NCBI GenBank assembly: GCA_019044685.2
Contig: JAGTXX020000017.1
Location: 186,001-250,000, forward strand
DNA length: 64,000 bases
Origin: Nannochloris sp. 'desiccata'
Lineage: Eukaryota > Chlorophyta > Trebouxiophyceae > Chlorellales > Chlorellaceae
Direction of reading: 5' to 3'
This document shows, in pieces, positions 42,657 to 53,148 of the stretch. The position numbers and the translations under genes were made by a program. Positions within the stretch are counted from its first letter, which is position 1, and each line of letters begins with the position of its first letter. The notes under the pieces are model-generated. The model saw only the letters and a list, made by a program, of their open reading frames with translations. It was not told where the DNA came from and did no database searches.

Positions 42657-45632
42657 ATGGGCCACACAGACGCAGGCCCTTTTGACCCACCCATCGGAAG
42701 ACAGTCTTCTGTAATGGTATTGAGCAGGAGATTCAACGACGCTTGGGGTGATTATCGCATCGTCATCACCATCTCGACCAGATCATCTACCGACGTGCTG
42801 GAAGTCAATTCAAGCACTGGGACTTTGCTGCTTGCTGCAGATCACAGTTTCACAGATGAGGTAAGGACCCTTATTATTTGGGATACCTCGGACTTTATTC
42901 AGAGCTAATTTATAAAATGCAAAATAGAAAAAGGAAAACATCCTCGATTCATTTCTCATTGCCTCATTTTCTCACCCCGCTCTTTTTTCCCTCACGCTAT
43001 GAAGGCCTCGGCGTTGGCAAGTTGTACTAAACAAGGCTACATGGAAATCGCTCGCGGTACCACTCTGCTCGGGTTCACAGCCACCGACACTCTAGCAGGC
43101 CTCCTCCTCGCTACAAAAACCACAACCAAAGCAATGCTTCCAGGTGGTCATGCTATAAACCTCGTAACTGATGCCCGCTGGGAGTTGCTCCCTCTGGATT
43201 CGTCTTCCTCTGCAGCGAATCATCCCACCGCAGCAGCAGCAGAACAAGAATTCTGGCGTTCTATGCAACAACATATCGTAGGCGGATTCCATTATTACTG
43301 CGAAACGGCAGACTTATCACGGCCTTTCCCCAGTGCTCACCTTCCGACCGAGCCTGAGCTCGAGTTTATCTGGAATGCCTGGCTTTCTCAACCCTTCCGA
43401 GACCTAGGCTTACCAACTCATTGCCCAGCGTTGATGCAAGGCGCTGTTGAATCTGTCGATGAAGTACATCATCGTACTGGACAGCGGTACACGCTATGCC
43501 TGCTGTCACGAAGAAGTCGTCGCCACCCTGGAACGAGATATATAGCTCGGGGTTTGAATGAAATGGCTGGGCCTGGGAACGAAATAGAAGCAGAGTTGCT
43601 TATGTGGACCCCTTCTGCTGGATCCAGCAGCAGCGGTGGTGGTGGTTTTGTGAAGTGGGCACGGGTGGCATGGAGAAGAGGCACTGTCCCCATTTGGTGG
43701 GGTGTAGAATTACAGCCCTTAAATAAAGGACTCCAAGCCGAAGTATATATACAGGAAAAAGGAACCTATGTAGGCATGCTGAGTTATGTTAGAACGCTAC
43801 AAAGACTTTGCAATTTGGATTCTACTGGCAGTTGCAATGGAGTTGGTGGAGTGGGTTGCGGTTCTTCTAAAACTGAAGTTGAGAAGAATGAAAGCGATAC
43901 TAACGACACTGCTCCTAAAGTGACGTTTATCAACTTACTCCACTGCAATCCTAAGAAAGCAGCAGAACTTCTTCTTTCTTCCCAGTTTGAAGAAGGAATG
44001 GCGTATGTCAAAGCACGCTTAGCAGCTGAAAAAAGAAATAAAAAAAGGACAACGACGACAGAAGCTGTACCGTGCCAAGTAGCTCCACCCTCGTTAAAGA
44101 AATTCGATTGGCATGGTGTGATGGCAATGCTGAATGAAGAACAAGGCATTGAAGCGTTTTGGACGTTTATAGAGCATTCAGTGAAGGACACAGGCCTCGC
44201 TCTAGGAGTTATGGAACCACGCACTAATAATCTCACTAGACATAACGATAGTAACCACTCCAGTGAATTTGATTCAGGTGGTGGTAGTTATAAAAATACT
44301 TGTGAAGCCACCAATGACAGTTCTGAAGATATTTCACCGTGGGGGGAGCGATGGCAAATGAGGTGGATCCAACGACAACGTGGATTATTACGTTTTAATT
44401 GCGCTGATTCTTTAGATAGAACCAATGCTGCGACGTGTTTTGCGATGCTCCCTGCTCTGCAAGAAGGATTGAGGCTGCTGGGCATTAACTTGGAGAATAC
44501 AGGCGCTGGTGCAGGCAGCGCCGATGCTCCATTGGGCGCTGGAGCGGCAGTCTTTGCATCGCCCAGTAAAGGCTCTTTACAGAGCTATGGCGAAGAAGAA
44601 GCAGGACAAGATATTGAAGAAGTTGAAGAAATGGTGTTGCCAGAAGGGTGGGAGAGAAGAAAGCATGCTGGGCGTGCTGTGTACATCGATCACTTAAATA
44701 AAGTGACCCAATGGGAACCACCACCAGGCACAACCACCACCACCACAATAAAAGCTACTAAACTTAAGAATGCTGCTTCTAGTAATATCAGCTCCAGCTC
44801 CAGCGGCAGTGGCACTGGAAGCAGCAGGGCGCCAGCGCCAGATACCATCAGCCCTCCTTGGATGTTTTTCAATTATAAATTAGAAGACGTGCGCTCCAAA
44901 CTGTACGCAGATTCCGTAGCAGATTACGTCACTATGTTTAGAAAGCACGGAGATGTCCATAGCGCTTTGTATACTGGCTCTCCCGCCATGCATGGCCACG
45001 TTTTAGGGTTAGTCCTTGCCGCCGATGCTCGCCCGTATGGTACTTCCTCTTCCTCTGTAGGCAAACTCCAAAATCTACGAGTTGCAGTACAACGCAGATG
45101 GAATAACAGCGTTTCAGATAGTGCACGACAGCAGTCTATGGAGTTATTTTTAGGGTTAAATATGAGTAAATATTTCCCGAGAGTGACATCGGTGGTGCCG
45201 CCGCACCCAACGGCCGGGATGCAAAGTGACCTTGCAGGGATCGATGAAGACGATACGTTACAGGAGGAAGAAGAGCTAGGTGAGGCGCATGTAGGGGCAG
45301 AGTTGGAGAATCTGCATTTGAGGAAGCATGATGGAAGGGTAGGGGTCGATGAAGAGATTAGTAATTTAGAACCCTTGGAAGCACCGCAATCGACGGCAGC
45401 AGCACAGGCAGAATCATCTTCGCTCTTGATTGATTCTGCCATTCCTGTCCTAGCTGAGGACCCAGTGATACCTTCTGCTCCTGCTATAGGAGTTGACAAT
45501 GAAGAGGAATCGGATGATGGAAGTGAAGCTCTGGATCCTCTAGGTGCTGTACGGTCCCCAATAAAAATAGCTATTCAGGCGGAGTCGGCGTCAATTCCTG
45601 GCGCAACTACTACTGAGTTTTCTCTTATTTGA
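42657..45632 (+). CDS. SAC9-like phosphoinositide phosphatase with WW domain
   Basis: Exons 42657-42860 and 43005-45632, phase 0, 944 residues; the acceptor is an unusual TATGAAG. The SAC domain removes phosphate from phosphoinositides. Visible signatures: RSSTDVLEVNSSTG, HYYCETADLSRPFPS, RSRRHPGTRYIARGLN, WRRGTVPIWWGVEL, and the catalytic Cx5R motif RFNCADSLDRTNAATCF near residue 530. As in Arabidopsis SAC9, a WW domain (LPEGWERR, VYIDHLNKVTQWEPPPG) is inserted at about 612-642 before the end of the SAC domain, which continues with HSALYTGSPAMHGHVL and QQSMELFLGLNMSKYFPRV. The plant protein continues for hundreds more residues; this one ends about 160 residues after the SAC domain, in an acidic tail. 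Gly/Ser and Thr runs flank the WW domain. Confidence 0.88.
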
Positions 45633-46081
45633 GTTTTCTTTTACAGTTTGGTATACATTTTATATATATATATCCCATATCGATCATCGATGTAGTTGTA
45701 AATCATTAGATTGAAATAACGAGAGCATATTAAAACATCAAGCGAATATAAAGTATTGGTACAACCAATACAACTAAAAGATTTTCATGGGTTGGGCCGG
45801 GTGGTGGTGGTGGCAGAAGTCGCAGAGGGGTACGTACGTAAAGTTCATTCAAACAAGGGAAAACAATATGATTTCGTGTTGAAAACCCGTATTTATTGAT
45901 ACTATAAAAGGAAGTAGGCAGAAGCTAAGTTGAATGAGTTTCAAAAAAAAAAAGGTAGAATACGAGGGTAGGTAGGGTAAAGCATTTTTCTTCTTCTTCT
46001 GTTCTATATATAAAGGAAGCATTTTTAAGGTAATTATGAATCCTTTGCTTCATTTAAGAAAGATTTTGGGAATGAATGGCT
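45633..46081. other. Convergent intergenic region
   Basis: About 450 nt with a TA microsatellite near 45661, GGTGGT repeats near 45800 and CTT repeats near 45990. No gene. Confidence 0.4.
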
Positions 46082-47385
46082 TTATATTGCCAACAGCCCT
46101 TGGCACAGATGCTTCTGCCTCAGGACAGGGGCAGCGGCGGCAGCACGGAGTGGAGGTGGAGGAGCAGGGACATCAGTAACCAAGCAATGGTACCCAGATC
46201 GACCGCGCCTTTTGCGCCGAGGGCGGTCACGGGGAGCAGGGCCAGGCACCCAAGGCTCAGCACCAGGGTTTAAGCCAAGGCGGCCAGCAGCAGGGACAGC
46301 ATTGACGGGAGCAGAGCCTTGACGAGTGCAATCTCCCAAAGGAGATTTAGCTTTCGTCTTTTTACCGCCATTGGCAGCAGTAAAAGGTCCAAGCACGGAA
46401 CCATGTGCACTCATAGGGGTGCATCCACCAGGGGTGCCGCTGCTGCTGGCATCGGAAATCGAGCGACCCAAGGCAAGGGTGGGAGGAGCAGCAGCAGTGA
46501 CGGTGGAGATGGCGGGGGGAGAGAAAACAGCCTCCTCTTCGTCGTTGATTTCGACGATTTCCACCACGTTGTTGGGCTCCCTTGCAGCCTGCCTCTGCTG
46601 AAGCAAGCTGCGGAGGCCGCAGCGGAGAGCGACAACCTGCATTGCCAAAGCAGGTCTTACTAAGCCAGGGGACCTGGCAAGGACTACCTGGGCCACCTTA
46701 TCCATACCATAGCCTCTCCAGAGGAGGTTATCACCTCCAGTAGGCCACCCCATGGCCATGTCCAGCTCATCTAGCTGCGACATCAAAGTTCTCAGCTGGG
46801 GAGCCAAGCTGAGGATGATGGGCCCGTCCATCAAAACCGTAGTAAACGCATCTAAGGTCGCAGGGATTCTAATAAGCGCGGCAGCGTCTTCAAAAGCTGC
46901 ACGTCTCTGCGCTTTAAGCTCAGTAGCTGTGAGAGCGCTGGTTGAATTGGTTGCCATGGCACTCTCAGCTGAACCTGTCGAAAGAGCGACTAATAGTCCA
47001 TCTTCCAACTTGTGAGAGTTAGGTCCGTTGCTCAGAGCCCGCGTAATGGCATTAGCCTCTCTCTTGGCTTGACGAGCCTTCTTTCCGCGACCGCAGCAAG
47101 ATCGCAAGGCGACGATGCCGACTCCAGTGAGGACTGCAGCAGAGTTAAGAAGTAGGGACGAGTGTTAGTAATATTAAAATATTATTGAAGGGCATCAGAG
47201 GATAGATTACGTTGTGCAATAGCCAGCACCACACATCCTCAATTATCAACAACGAGCAGCATGTGAGTAATTCGCGTGCTGCAGCGACCTCCCGTGCGCA
47301 TCAATTGACTTTATAAAACATATGTAGTATACTCACCTGCGCCAAAGACGCTAAAAATTAATCTTCCAGCTTGGGATCGTCCCAT
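46082..47385 (-). CDS. Unknown protein (366 aa), parent of adjacent inverted copies
   Basis: Exons 47337-47385 and 46082-47133 on the minus strand, joined G|TC in phase 1 by a GTGAGT...CTGCTGCAG intron. The N terminus is hydrophobic (LIFSVFGAVLTGVGIVAL) and is followed by Cys-Cys and a basic cluster (SCCGRGKKARQAKREA), possibly a signal anchor or membrane-proximal segment. Residues 100-190 form a helical segment (GPIILSLAPQLRTLMSQLDE, LRSLLQQRQAAREPNN) with an acidic motif (VVEIVEINDEEEAVF). The C-terminal third is Pro/Ala/Gly-rich with a basic RPRRKRRGRSG patch. No known family. Related truncated copies lie downstream at 47.9-49.2 kb, so it belongs to a duplicating local family. Confidence 0.65.
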
Positions 47386-47884
47386 ATTGGTAAATTGCGA
47401 TCGCTGATTAAGAAATAAGCAGCTGTCTAAACGGCAAGTGAATGCCAGAAACCAATCTATTAAAGATTGCACCACTCACAAAAAATGCGGCGTGTATAGT
47501 TTTAAAGCTAGATTAATATGGAACGGAGCGCAGTTGGAGACCGAATTTATACCACCCACCAGCCAAGACCTTTCTACATCAAGGTGGACCCCAGGTGCAA
47601 AAAAGTAAAAAGCAGCTCCAGTTTAGACCAGTACAGAACGTTATCTCACAGCAATACATGGCGATGCGTATGAAAGAGAGTCCATGTTGCTCAATTATGC
47701 GGTCTGAAAAGCATACCGGCGTTGTCATCACACACACGGCAGAGGCAGCAGCTAAGCTAGATGCAGCCTCTCAATCCACAAGCTCACAAGGTATTCACGG
47801 GCCTCGATAGAGGCTAGAATAAGAGGGATTGCTTGCAGTTTCTTGAAGGGACGAGTAACTGGCACTAATTCCTCACTTGCATCT
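47386..47884. other. Spacer between the 366-aa gene and its inverted copies
   Basis: No conserved coding feature; the first part is presumably the promoter of the 366-aa gene. Confidence 0.35.
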
Positions 47885-48168
47885 GAAACTTGCACTTGGG
47901 CTGGCTCCCATCGAGCGGCTATTGACTCCCGAGGTTGTAGAGCAGAAACGTACTGCCTTTGAGCTTATTTCGACCTTTGATAGCCGTATCCGTAGAAGAA
48001 TATAATGCTACGCTGATGGACGGGCCCATCATTTTCAGCTTGGCTCCCCAGCTGAGAACTTTGATGTCGCAGCTAGGTGAGCTGGACACGGGATGGCCCG
48101 CTGGAGGTGATGACCTCCTCTGGAGAGGCTGTGGTATCAACAACGTGGCCCAGGTAGTCAAAGAGTGA
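47885..48168 (+). pseudogene. Truncated sense-strand copy related to the 366-aa gene
   Basis: On the plus strand, encodes a segment (LMDGPIIFSLAPQLRTLMSQ, DDLLWRGCGINNVAQVV) matching residues of about 110-160 of the 366-aa protein, which lies on the minus strand. Upstream (47885-47990) it carries sequence not found in the parent but present, inverted, at 49075-49190. It ends at VVKE followed by TGA. A fragment of another family member. Confidence 0.75.
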
Positions 48169-48431
48169 GTGGGTGTGCATTTGGTGCCTTTCTACGTCCA
48201 TATTTATAATGACCAAGAGAATACTCGCTATAAACGTTGGTTGGATCGGTAGGAATAGCTTTATACAGCAGGTGAAACTTCTCTTCGCCCAATTGCGTCT
48301 TGAGCACGGCAGTGGTGTAGCGCCCACCTGGCAGCTGGTCTTTGGCAAATTTTCTGTAATATTTCTAGCATGCCACGCATTGAAGCTCGTCTGATATGAT
48401 AGGCATGGTCGATCTGGGTACCATTGCGTGG

Positions 48432-49190
48432 TTACTGATGTCCCTGCTCCTCCACCTCCACTCCACTGGACTGACCACGCCTTTCATGACGAGGGCGGAC
48501 ACAGGGAGCAGGGCCAGGCACCCAATGCTCAGCATCAGGGTTTAGGCTAAGGCGGCCAACAGCAGTGACATCATTGACGGGAGCAGAGCTTTGACAAGTG
48601 CAATCTCCCAAAGGAGATTCAGATTTAGCTTTTCCAGACCCATTTGCAGCACTAAAAGGTCCAAGCACGGAACCATGTGCACTCATAGTGGTGCAGCCAA
48701 CAGCGGTGCCGCTGCTGCTGGCATCGGAAATCGAGCGACCCAAGGCAAGGGTGGGAGGAGCAGCAGCAGTGACGGTGGAGATGGCGGGGGGAGAGAAAAC
48801 AGCCTCCTCTTCGTCGTTGATTTCGACGATTTCCACCACGTTGTTGGGCTCCCTTGCAGCCTGCCTCTGCTGAAGCAAGCTGCGGAGAGCGACAACCTGC
48901 ATTGTCAAAGCAGGTTTCACTAAGCCAGGGGACCTGACAAGGACCACCTGGGCCACGTTATCCATACCATAGCCTCTCCAGCTCATCTAGCTGCGACATC
49001 AAAGTTCTCAGCTGGGGAGCCAAGCTGAGGATGATGGACGGGCCCATCATCGCAGCATTCTAAGGTTCTAAAGATACGGCTATATACATCAAAGGTCGAA
49101 ATAAGCTCAAAGGCAGCACGTTTCCGCAGACGTTACAACCTCCAGAGTCAATAGCCTCCCAACGGGAGCCAGCCCAAGTGCAGGTTTACC
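48432..49190 (-). pseudogene. Antisense truncated copy related to the 366-aa gene
   Basis: Minus-strand copy matching the parent region of about 46190-46850. The section 48717-48880 looks essentially identical to the parent. Differences include a 9-nt deletion in the LRCGLRSLL segment and a deletion of about 44 nt between two CTCCAG/GTCCAG words, removing part of MGWPTGG. The 3' Pro/Arg tail is altered. From 49075 to 49190 it extends into the upstream sequence it shares with the plus-strand copy at 47885. It lacks the true first exon, so it is probably a pseudogene. Confidence 0.75.
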
Positions 49191-49715
49191 GTAAAATTGA
49201 AAACGTAGTTATAGTGACGTCATATCTATAGAAAAAAATGATTATTGTATGTTGAAATTGTGTAAAATTCGTTCGGGGCAACTTTTTCTCATTACATTGA
49301 TTGAACTCGCCTCGCTACTCTGCGGCCAGAAAGCCTTGGCAGGCAGTTTCCCTGCATGGCAAATCGTGATAGCTCATAAAGGTAGGATCTACCCCAAAAC
49401 GGTAAACTTTACTTCAGGCACTTCAATGAATCAAAAAAATTCCAGGCAACTCTGTTCAGAGAAAAAGAGCAGCTTTAGTGACTACAACGCCAGCATCAGC
49501 GAGGAGAAGCTAAATAAGTTTAAAATAAATTAAAATGAAGATACCACGCTGATGGTCCTTGTTACTTGTCGAGGCAAGCTTATCGAGGCATGACTGCACT
49601 GTTCAGAGCAAAGCAGGCTTCGCAGCAGACCCTTAATGGACGCAGCTACTGAGAACTTGTCTTTGCTTCGCATGTATATAGGCCCTCGGAACCGATTTCC
49701 GCTTAAATTGTCAAC
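49191..49715. other. Intergenic region before the amino-acid transporter
   Basis: Contains a doubtful small ORF (49249-49533) and the presumed transporter promoter. Nothing else recognised. Confidence 0.35.
49249..49533 (+). CDS. Doubtful small ORF with signal-peptide-like start (94 aa)
   Basis: ATG-initiated, 94 codons. Residues 1-31 have a basic start, a hydrophobic core (LFLITLIELASLL) and an ALA|GS cleavage-like site. The rest is Lys/Asn/Ser-rich with no motif. It could be a small secreted protein or chance, since AT-rich DNA gives such ORFs often. No family, no splice support. Confidence 0.2.
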   Translation: MLKLCKIRSGQLFLITLIELASLLCGQKALAGSFPAWQIVIAHKGRIYPKTVNFTSGTSMNQKNSRQLCSEKKSSFSDYNASISEEKLNKFKIN

Positions 49716-51320
49716 ATGGCTACAGCAACAGTCGAGCGCGTTACGTATCGAGAGGGCAACAAGTATCCCCAAGGCTTGGGAGGAGCCGGCGGTGTTGGCG
49801 AGGAAGCAGGGCCAGCTTTGCATGAACCTCTTTTACCCAGCACTACTCCTGCAGCTCCACCACCACGTCCAGGGCAAGTTACATAACAGTTACATAACTA
49901 GAATACGTAGCTTGTTTATAAACATCTACCAATTGAGCTGACGTAACCAGCTGGATCTTGCTCTGCTTCCACTTCTTTTTTAACCTATTATTTCTTTTCC
50001 CGTGCTTCTGTTCGCAGAGAAGTAACTGCTCCAGTAAGTCTACATGAGCAACACGCTCAATCACTTCGCGCTGCAGGAGCCAACCTCGCAAAAGCCATGC
50101 TCGGCGTCGGTCTTCTTGCTTTGCCAAAAGTCACTTCTCTTCTCGGCATTGGGACGACACTTATTTTCTTGGCCTTTATCGCGTTTTTAACCTACCTCAG
50201 CTTGCATTACTGCACTGTAGCATCTTCAAGAACGGGTATTGTTCATTATAGCGACGTAGTGCGCGACCAAACTGGTTTGTTCGGTCAAACGTTGCTCGAT
50301 CTCTCGCTAATTATCAATGGAGCTGGTGTTCTTATCATTGCTTTGATCGTGATAGGAGACATTTTGGTAGGCTCTGATGGTCAAGGGCTGCTTTCTCCCG
50401 CATGCGGAGACCGTTCGACAGTCTTAGCTGTCGTCACCGTCGTGCTTATCGCTCCGTTGGTGTCTGTCACTCGCTTGCAAACTCTGGCTGGCGCTTCTGT
50501 GCTAGGTGTTGCAGCCATTGTTGGCTGGTCTCTACTCACTCTTCTGCTCTTTATTATCGCTGGAACCAACGATCAATTACATCACATGGCTTGGTGGCCT
50601 TCTAGAAAAAGTAAATTTGTAGGACATGGCTTTGAAAGTGCAGTCCAAGTGATTGCTACCTTGCCTGTCATCCTTGTCGCCTTTATTTGCCAGATGTCAT
50701 TGCAAGGTGTTTTACGCGATTTGCAGTACGTGCGAGACCGTCAAGTTGATAAAATTTCTTCTACTGCGTTGATGATTACTGTAATTTCCTACGCAGCAAT
50801 TGGGATTTTCTCTTATGGCGTATTTGGAAAGAATGTCAGTCCAGACGTGCTGCAAAGTTTCACTGTCGATGCTTTGGAGCCACTTCTTTCCCAGAAGCTG
50901 GCCCAAGCTGCTTTTGTGGCTGTTCGTTTGGGCTTTTTGATTTCCTTATTGGGAACATTCCCCTTACAGATGACTCCATTACGTGACGCTTTATGGAAGC
51001 TACTCTTCAGACAAGAGCTGAGAGGGCCTGGCCTTTGGCTCGTCACCTACTTGCTTCTTGCGGGCGTCTTGATGGCGGCAGCTTGGATTGAATCAATTTG
51101 GGAACCTTTGGTACTGATCGGTAGTACTGCTGGTGTCTTAATTGCATTGATTTTCCCAGGGCTATTGGCTATACAGACCCCTGAGTTGCTAACTGAGCCG
51201 TTGGGTGCGCATCGATGGCGGCAGGTCGGTGGTGTGGTTTTAGTTTTTGTCGGACTGGTGATTGGTGTGTTTGGATTGATTCGTGTTTTTGCTTTTAGAG
51301 ATCCATTCGGGGAAGGTTAG
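49716..51320 (+). CDS. Amino acid/auxin permease-family transporter (SLC38/AVT-like)
   Basis: Exons 49716-49873 and 50018-51320 give 486 residues. The intron has a GC donor (CCAGG|GCAAGT) and a TTCGCAG acceptor; the phase-2 junction restores Gly and leads straight into the conserved start of the fold (NLAKAMLGVGLLALPKVTSL). The cytosolic N-terminal tail of about 70 residues is Gly/Pro-rich. About eleven hydrophobic segments follow, including the family-typical CQMSLQGVLRDLQYVRDRQV region (TM5-6) and SYAAIGIFSYGVFGKNVSPD. It is probably a proton- or sodium-coupled amino-acid transporter in the vacuolar or plasma membrane; the substrate cannot be read from the sequence. Confidence 0.85.
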
Positions 51321-51596
51321 AATCCATCACCCGATAGGAATCTTGTGAAAATAAGTTGCTAGAGATCTTTTCTGTTTGTATTATGTTGAAAGCTATCCTT
51401 TCCCTTTGGTTGTTTCTACACACACACACAAGGTAGCGGCCTTATTTTTGTGGATAATAATTTCGACTTACTCGTGCTTATTAACACGTTGTTTTACTGT
51501 CTGTAAAGATATAAAGAAGTATAAAGAAGTAGAAAAATTGTACATGAGATTATCAAGTTCTTAAAAGTTCATTTTATTTGAGTTTCCGGTTAATTT

Positions 51597-52802
51597 TTAA
51601 CTTTCCGGCCTTGCCATCGGACTGGCAATCAACTCTGTCGCTCGAGCATCTAAAGAACCTTCTTCTACCTCTGCAGGGTTGCGACTATTATTCATACTAC
51701 TTTCAGATTCAAAATAATCATCTGAACTAATTCCTTGCACGCGTTGATATTTTCCTCCCCTTTCTCCTCCTCCTCGTATTCTAAGTCTCTTGTCGACAAA
51801 TTCAAAACCGTCGAAACCAGCGCCATCCCGTTTCGCTTCTCCAGCGTAGGAATACAACGCAATTCCAGCAGCTACAAACAGAAAAGCAACTAAAAATGAA
51901 ATTGCACTCCATGCAGAAAAACCTCCAAAGAATATAAGGCGCGCTACGGCGCTCCAAAGATCAGAAGAAAGGAGCGATAAATTCAAAATTGCTGCCCCTC
52001 CCCATTGCAACTCAAAGGGGACCAAAGAATAAAAGGCAAACATAGAGAAGCCAAAAGCTATCCATGGCCCTATAAATGTGCTTAAATCAGGCCAGGCGGT
52101 GGTGTGGTAAACTAGAGTTTGTACTTCACTCGTTAGTACGGACTGGCAAATGGAAAATACGAGACCAAAACAGCCCAGCATACACAGCAGCTCTGAGGGC
52201 TCTACATCACCAAGTAGATGCTCTTGTAGTACATTGCATCCTGCATAGAGTGACGCACCTAGGATAACGAGGATATCTCCCCAAAATGAGAAATTATTGC
52301 TGCTTGATTGTTCTTCATTGCCACTATCAACGCCTCCGCCACCACCGCTGCTGCCACCATCAAATTGTCTATCAGTAGCTACCAATACAGCGAGCCCTAC
52401 AATACATAGTGCAGCACCTCCATAATGGCCTTTCTTATACGCAGCAAGACTCATTACTCGGGTTAGAGCTAATGCGACTGGAATTGACCAGGAATCGAGA
52501 AGGGTGATTGAAGTAACACTAGAGTAGCGGAAAGCTACTACCACTAGAAAGTTCGCTTCAACATCTAGAAAGGCAAGACCAGCATACTGCCACCATGGTC
52601 TCGTGGGAGGTTTCAATGCTGTTCCCTGTAGTAGCCGTAGAGAGCCATAAATGATGGCTAACAAAAGATAATTGAGAGACGACTGCATGGCGGGGAAGCT
52701 CAGGCCTGCATTTGCAAGTGCTGTCGAGGCTGAGGCAGCGATGGCAATTAGGAGAGCTAGTAGCTGTCCAAGAAGTATACATTTAGCTAGATCAGAGGCC
52801 AT
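51597..52802 (-). CDS. SLC35F1/F2/F6-type solute carrier
   Basis: Single exon, 401 residues, minus strand. Ten predicted transmembrane helices of the drug/metabolite transporter superfamily. Family signatures: QYAGLAFLDVEANFLVVVAF, SSVTSITLLDSWSIPVALAL and YAGCNVLQEHLLGDVEPSEL (second-repeat start). The loop after helix 5 holds a Ser/Gly-rich insert. The cytosolic C-terminal tail (RLRIRGGGERGGKYQRVQG, then acidic and Ser-rich) could carry sorting signals. SLC35F members have been linked to nucleotide-sugar-like or thiamine-type substrates, but that is unsettled, so substrate and location are left open. Confidence 0.85.
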   Translation of the reverse strand: MASDLAKCILLGQLLALLIAIAASASTALANAGLSFPAMQSSLNYLLLAIIYGSLRLLQGTALKPPTRPWWQYAGLAFLDVEANFLVVVAFRYSSVTSITLLDSWSIPVALALTRVMSLAAYKKGHYGGAALCIVGLAVLVATDRQFDGGSSGGGGGVDSGNEEQSSSNNFSFWGDILVILGASLYAGCNVLQEHLLGDVEPSELLCMLGCFGLVFSICQSVLTSEVQTLVYHTTAWPDLSTFIGPWIAFGFSMFAFYSLVPFELQWGGAAILNLSLLSSDLWSAVARLIFFGGFSAWSAISFLVAFLFVAAGIALYSYAGEAKRDGAGFDGFEFVDKRLRIRGGGERGGKYQRVQGISSDDYFESESSMNNSRNPAEVEEGSLDARATELIASPMARPES

Positions 52803-53148
52803 AATGGCCTAATTTATCCCCTTGTAAACCTTTTGGCGACTAGGGAAAGGAGATTCGATTCACAATCAGTCTCTAATTAATTGGCAAGATTTCCATAACG
52901 GGAGTCAATTTCAGGGTAAGATGAAGTTTCTCGTGCCGATAATGTTGATTTTACAATGGGAATTGCATGTACAAATTGTGGGTTTTGAAGAACATTTGCT
53001 CTGGCAATTCTTTTATTCCTGTTTACGTGACCTTGCCAGCACCTTGTCTTAAAAAATATTAAAATGCATACAGGTTATTTACACTTTTGAAGCAAACCAA
53101 TACACCAGTTGGTAAGAGTAATTCTCCTGAATAGCTTGTGATCACAAA
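52803..53148. other. Divergent intergenic region
   Basis: About 350 nt between the divergent SLC35F-type and VASt-DysF genes; presumed promoters, no named motif. Confidence 0.35.
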
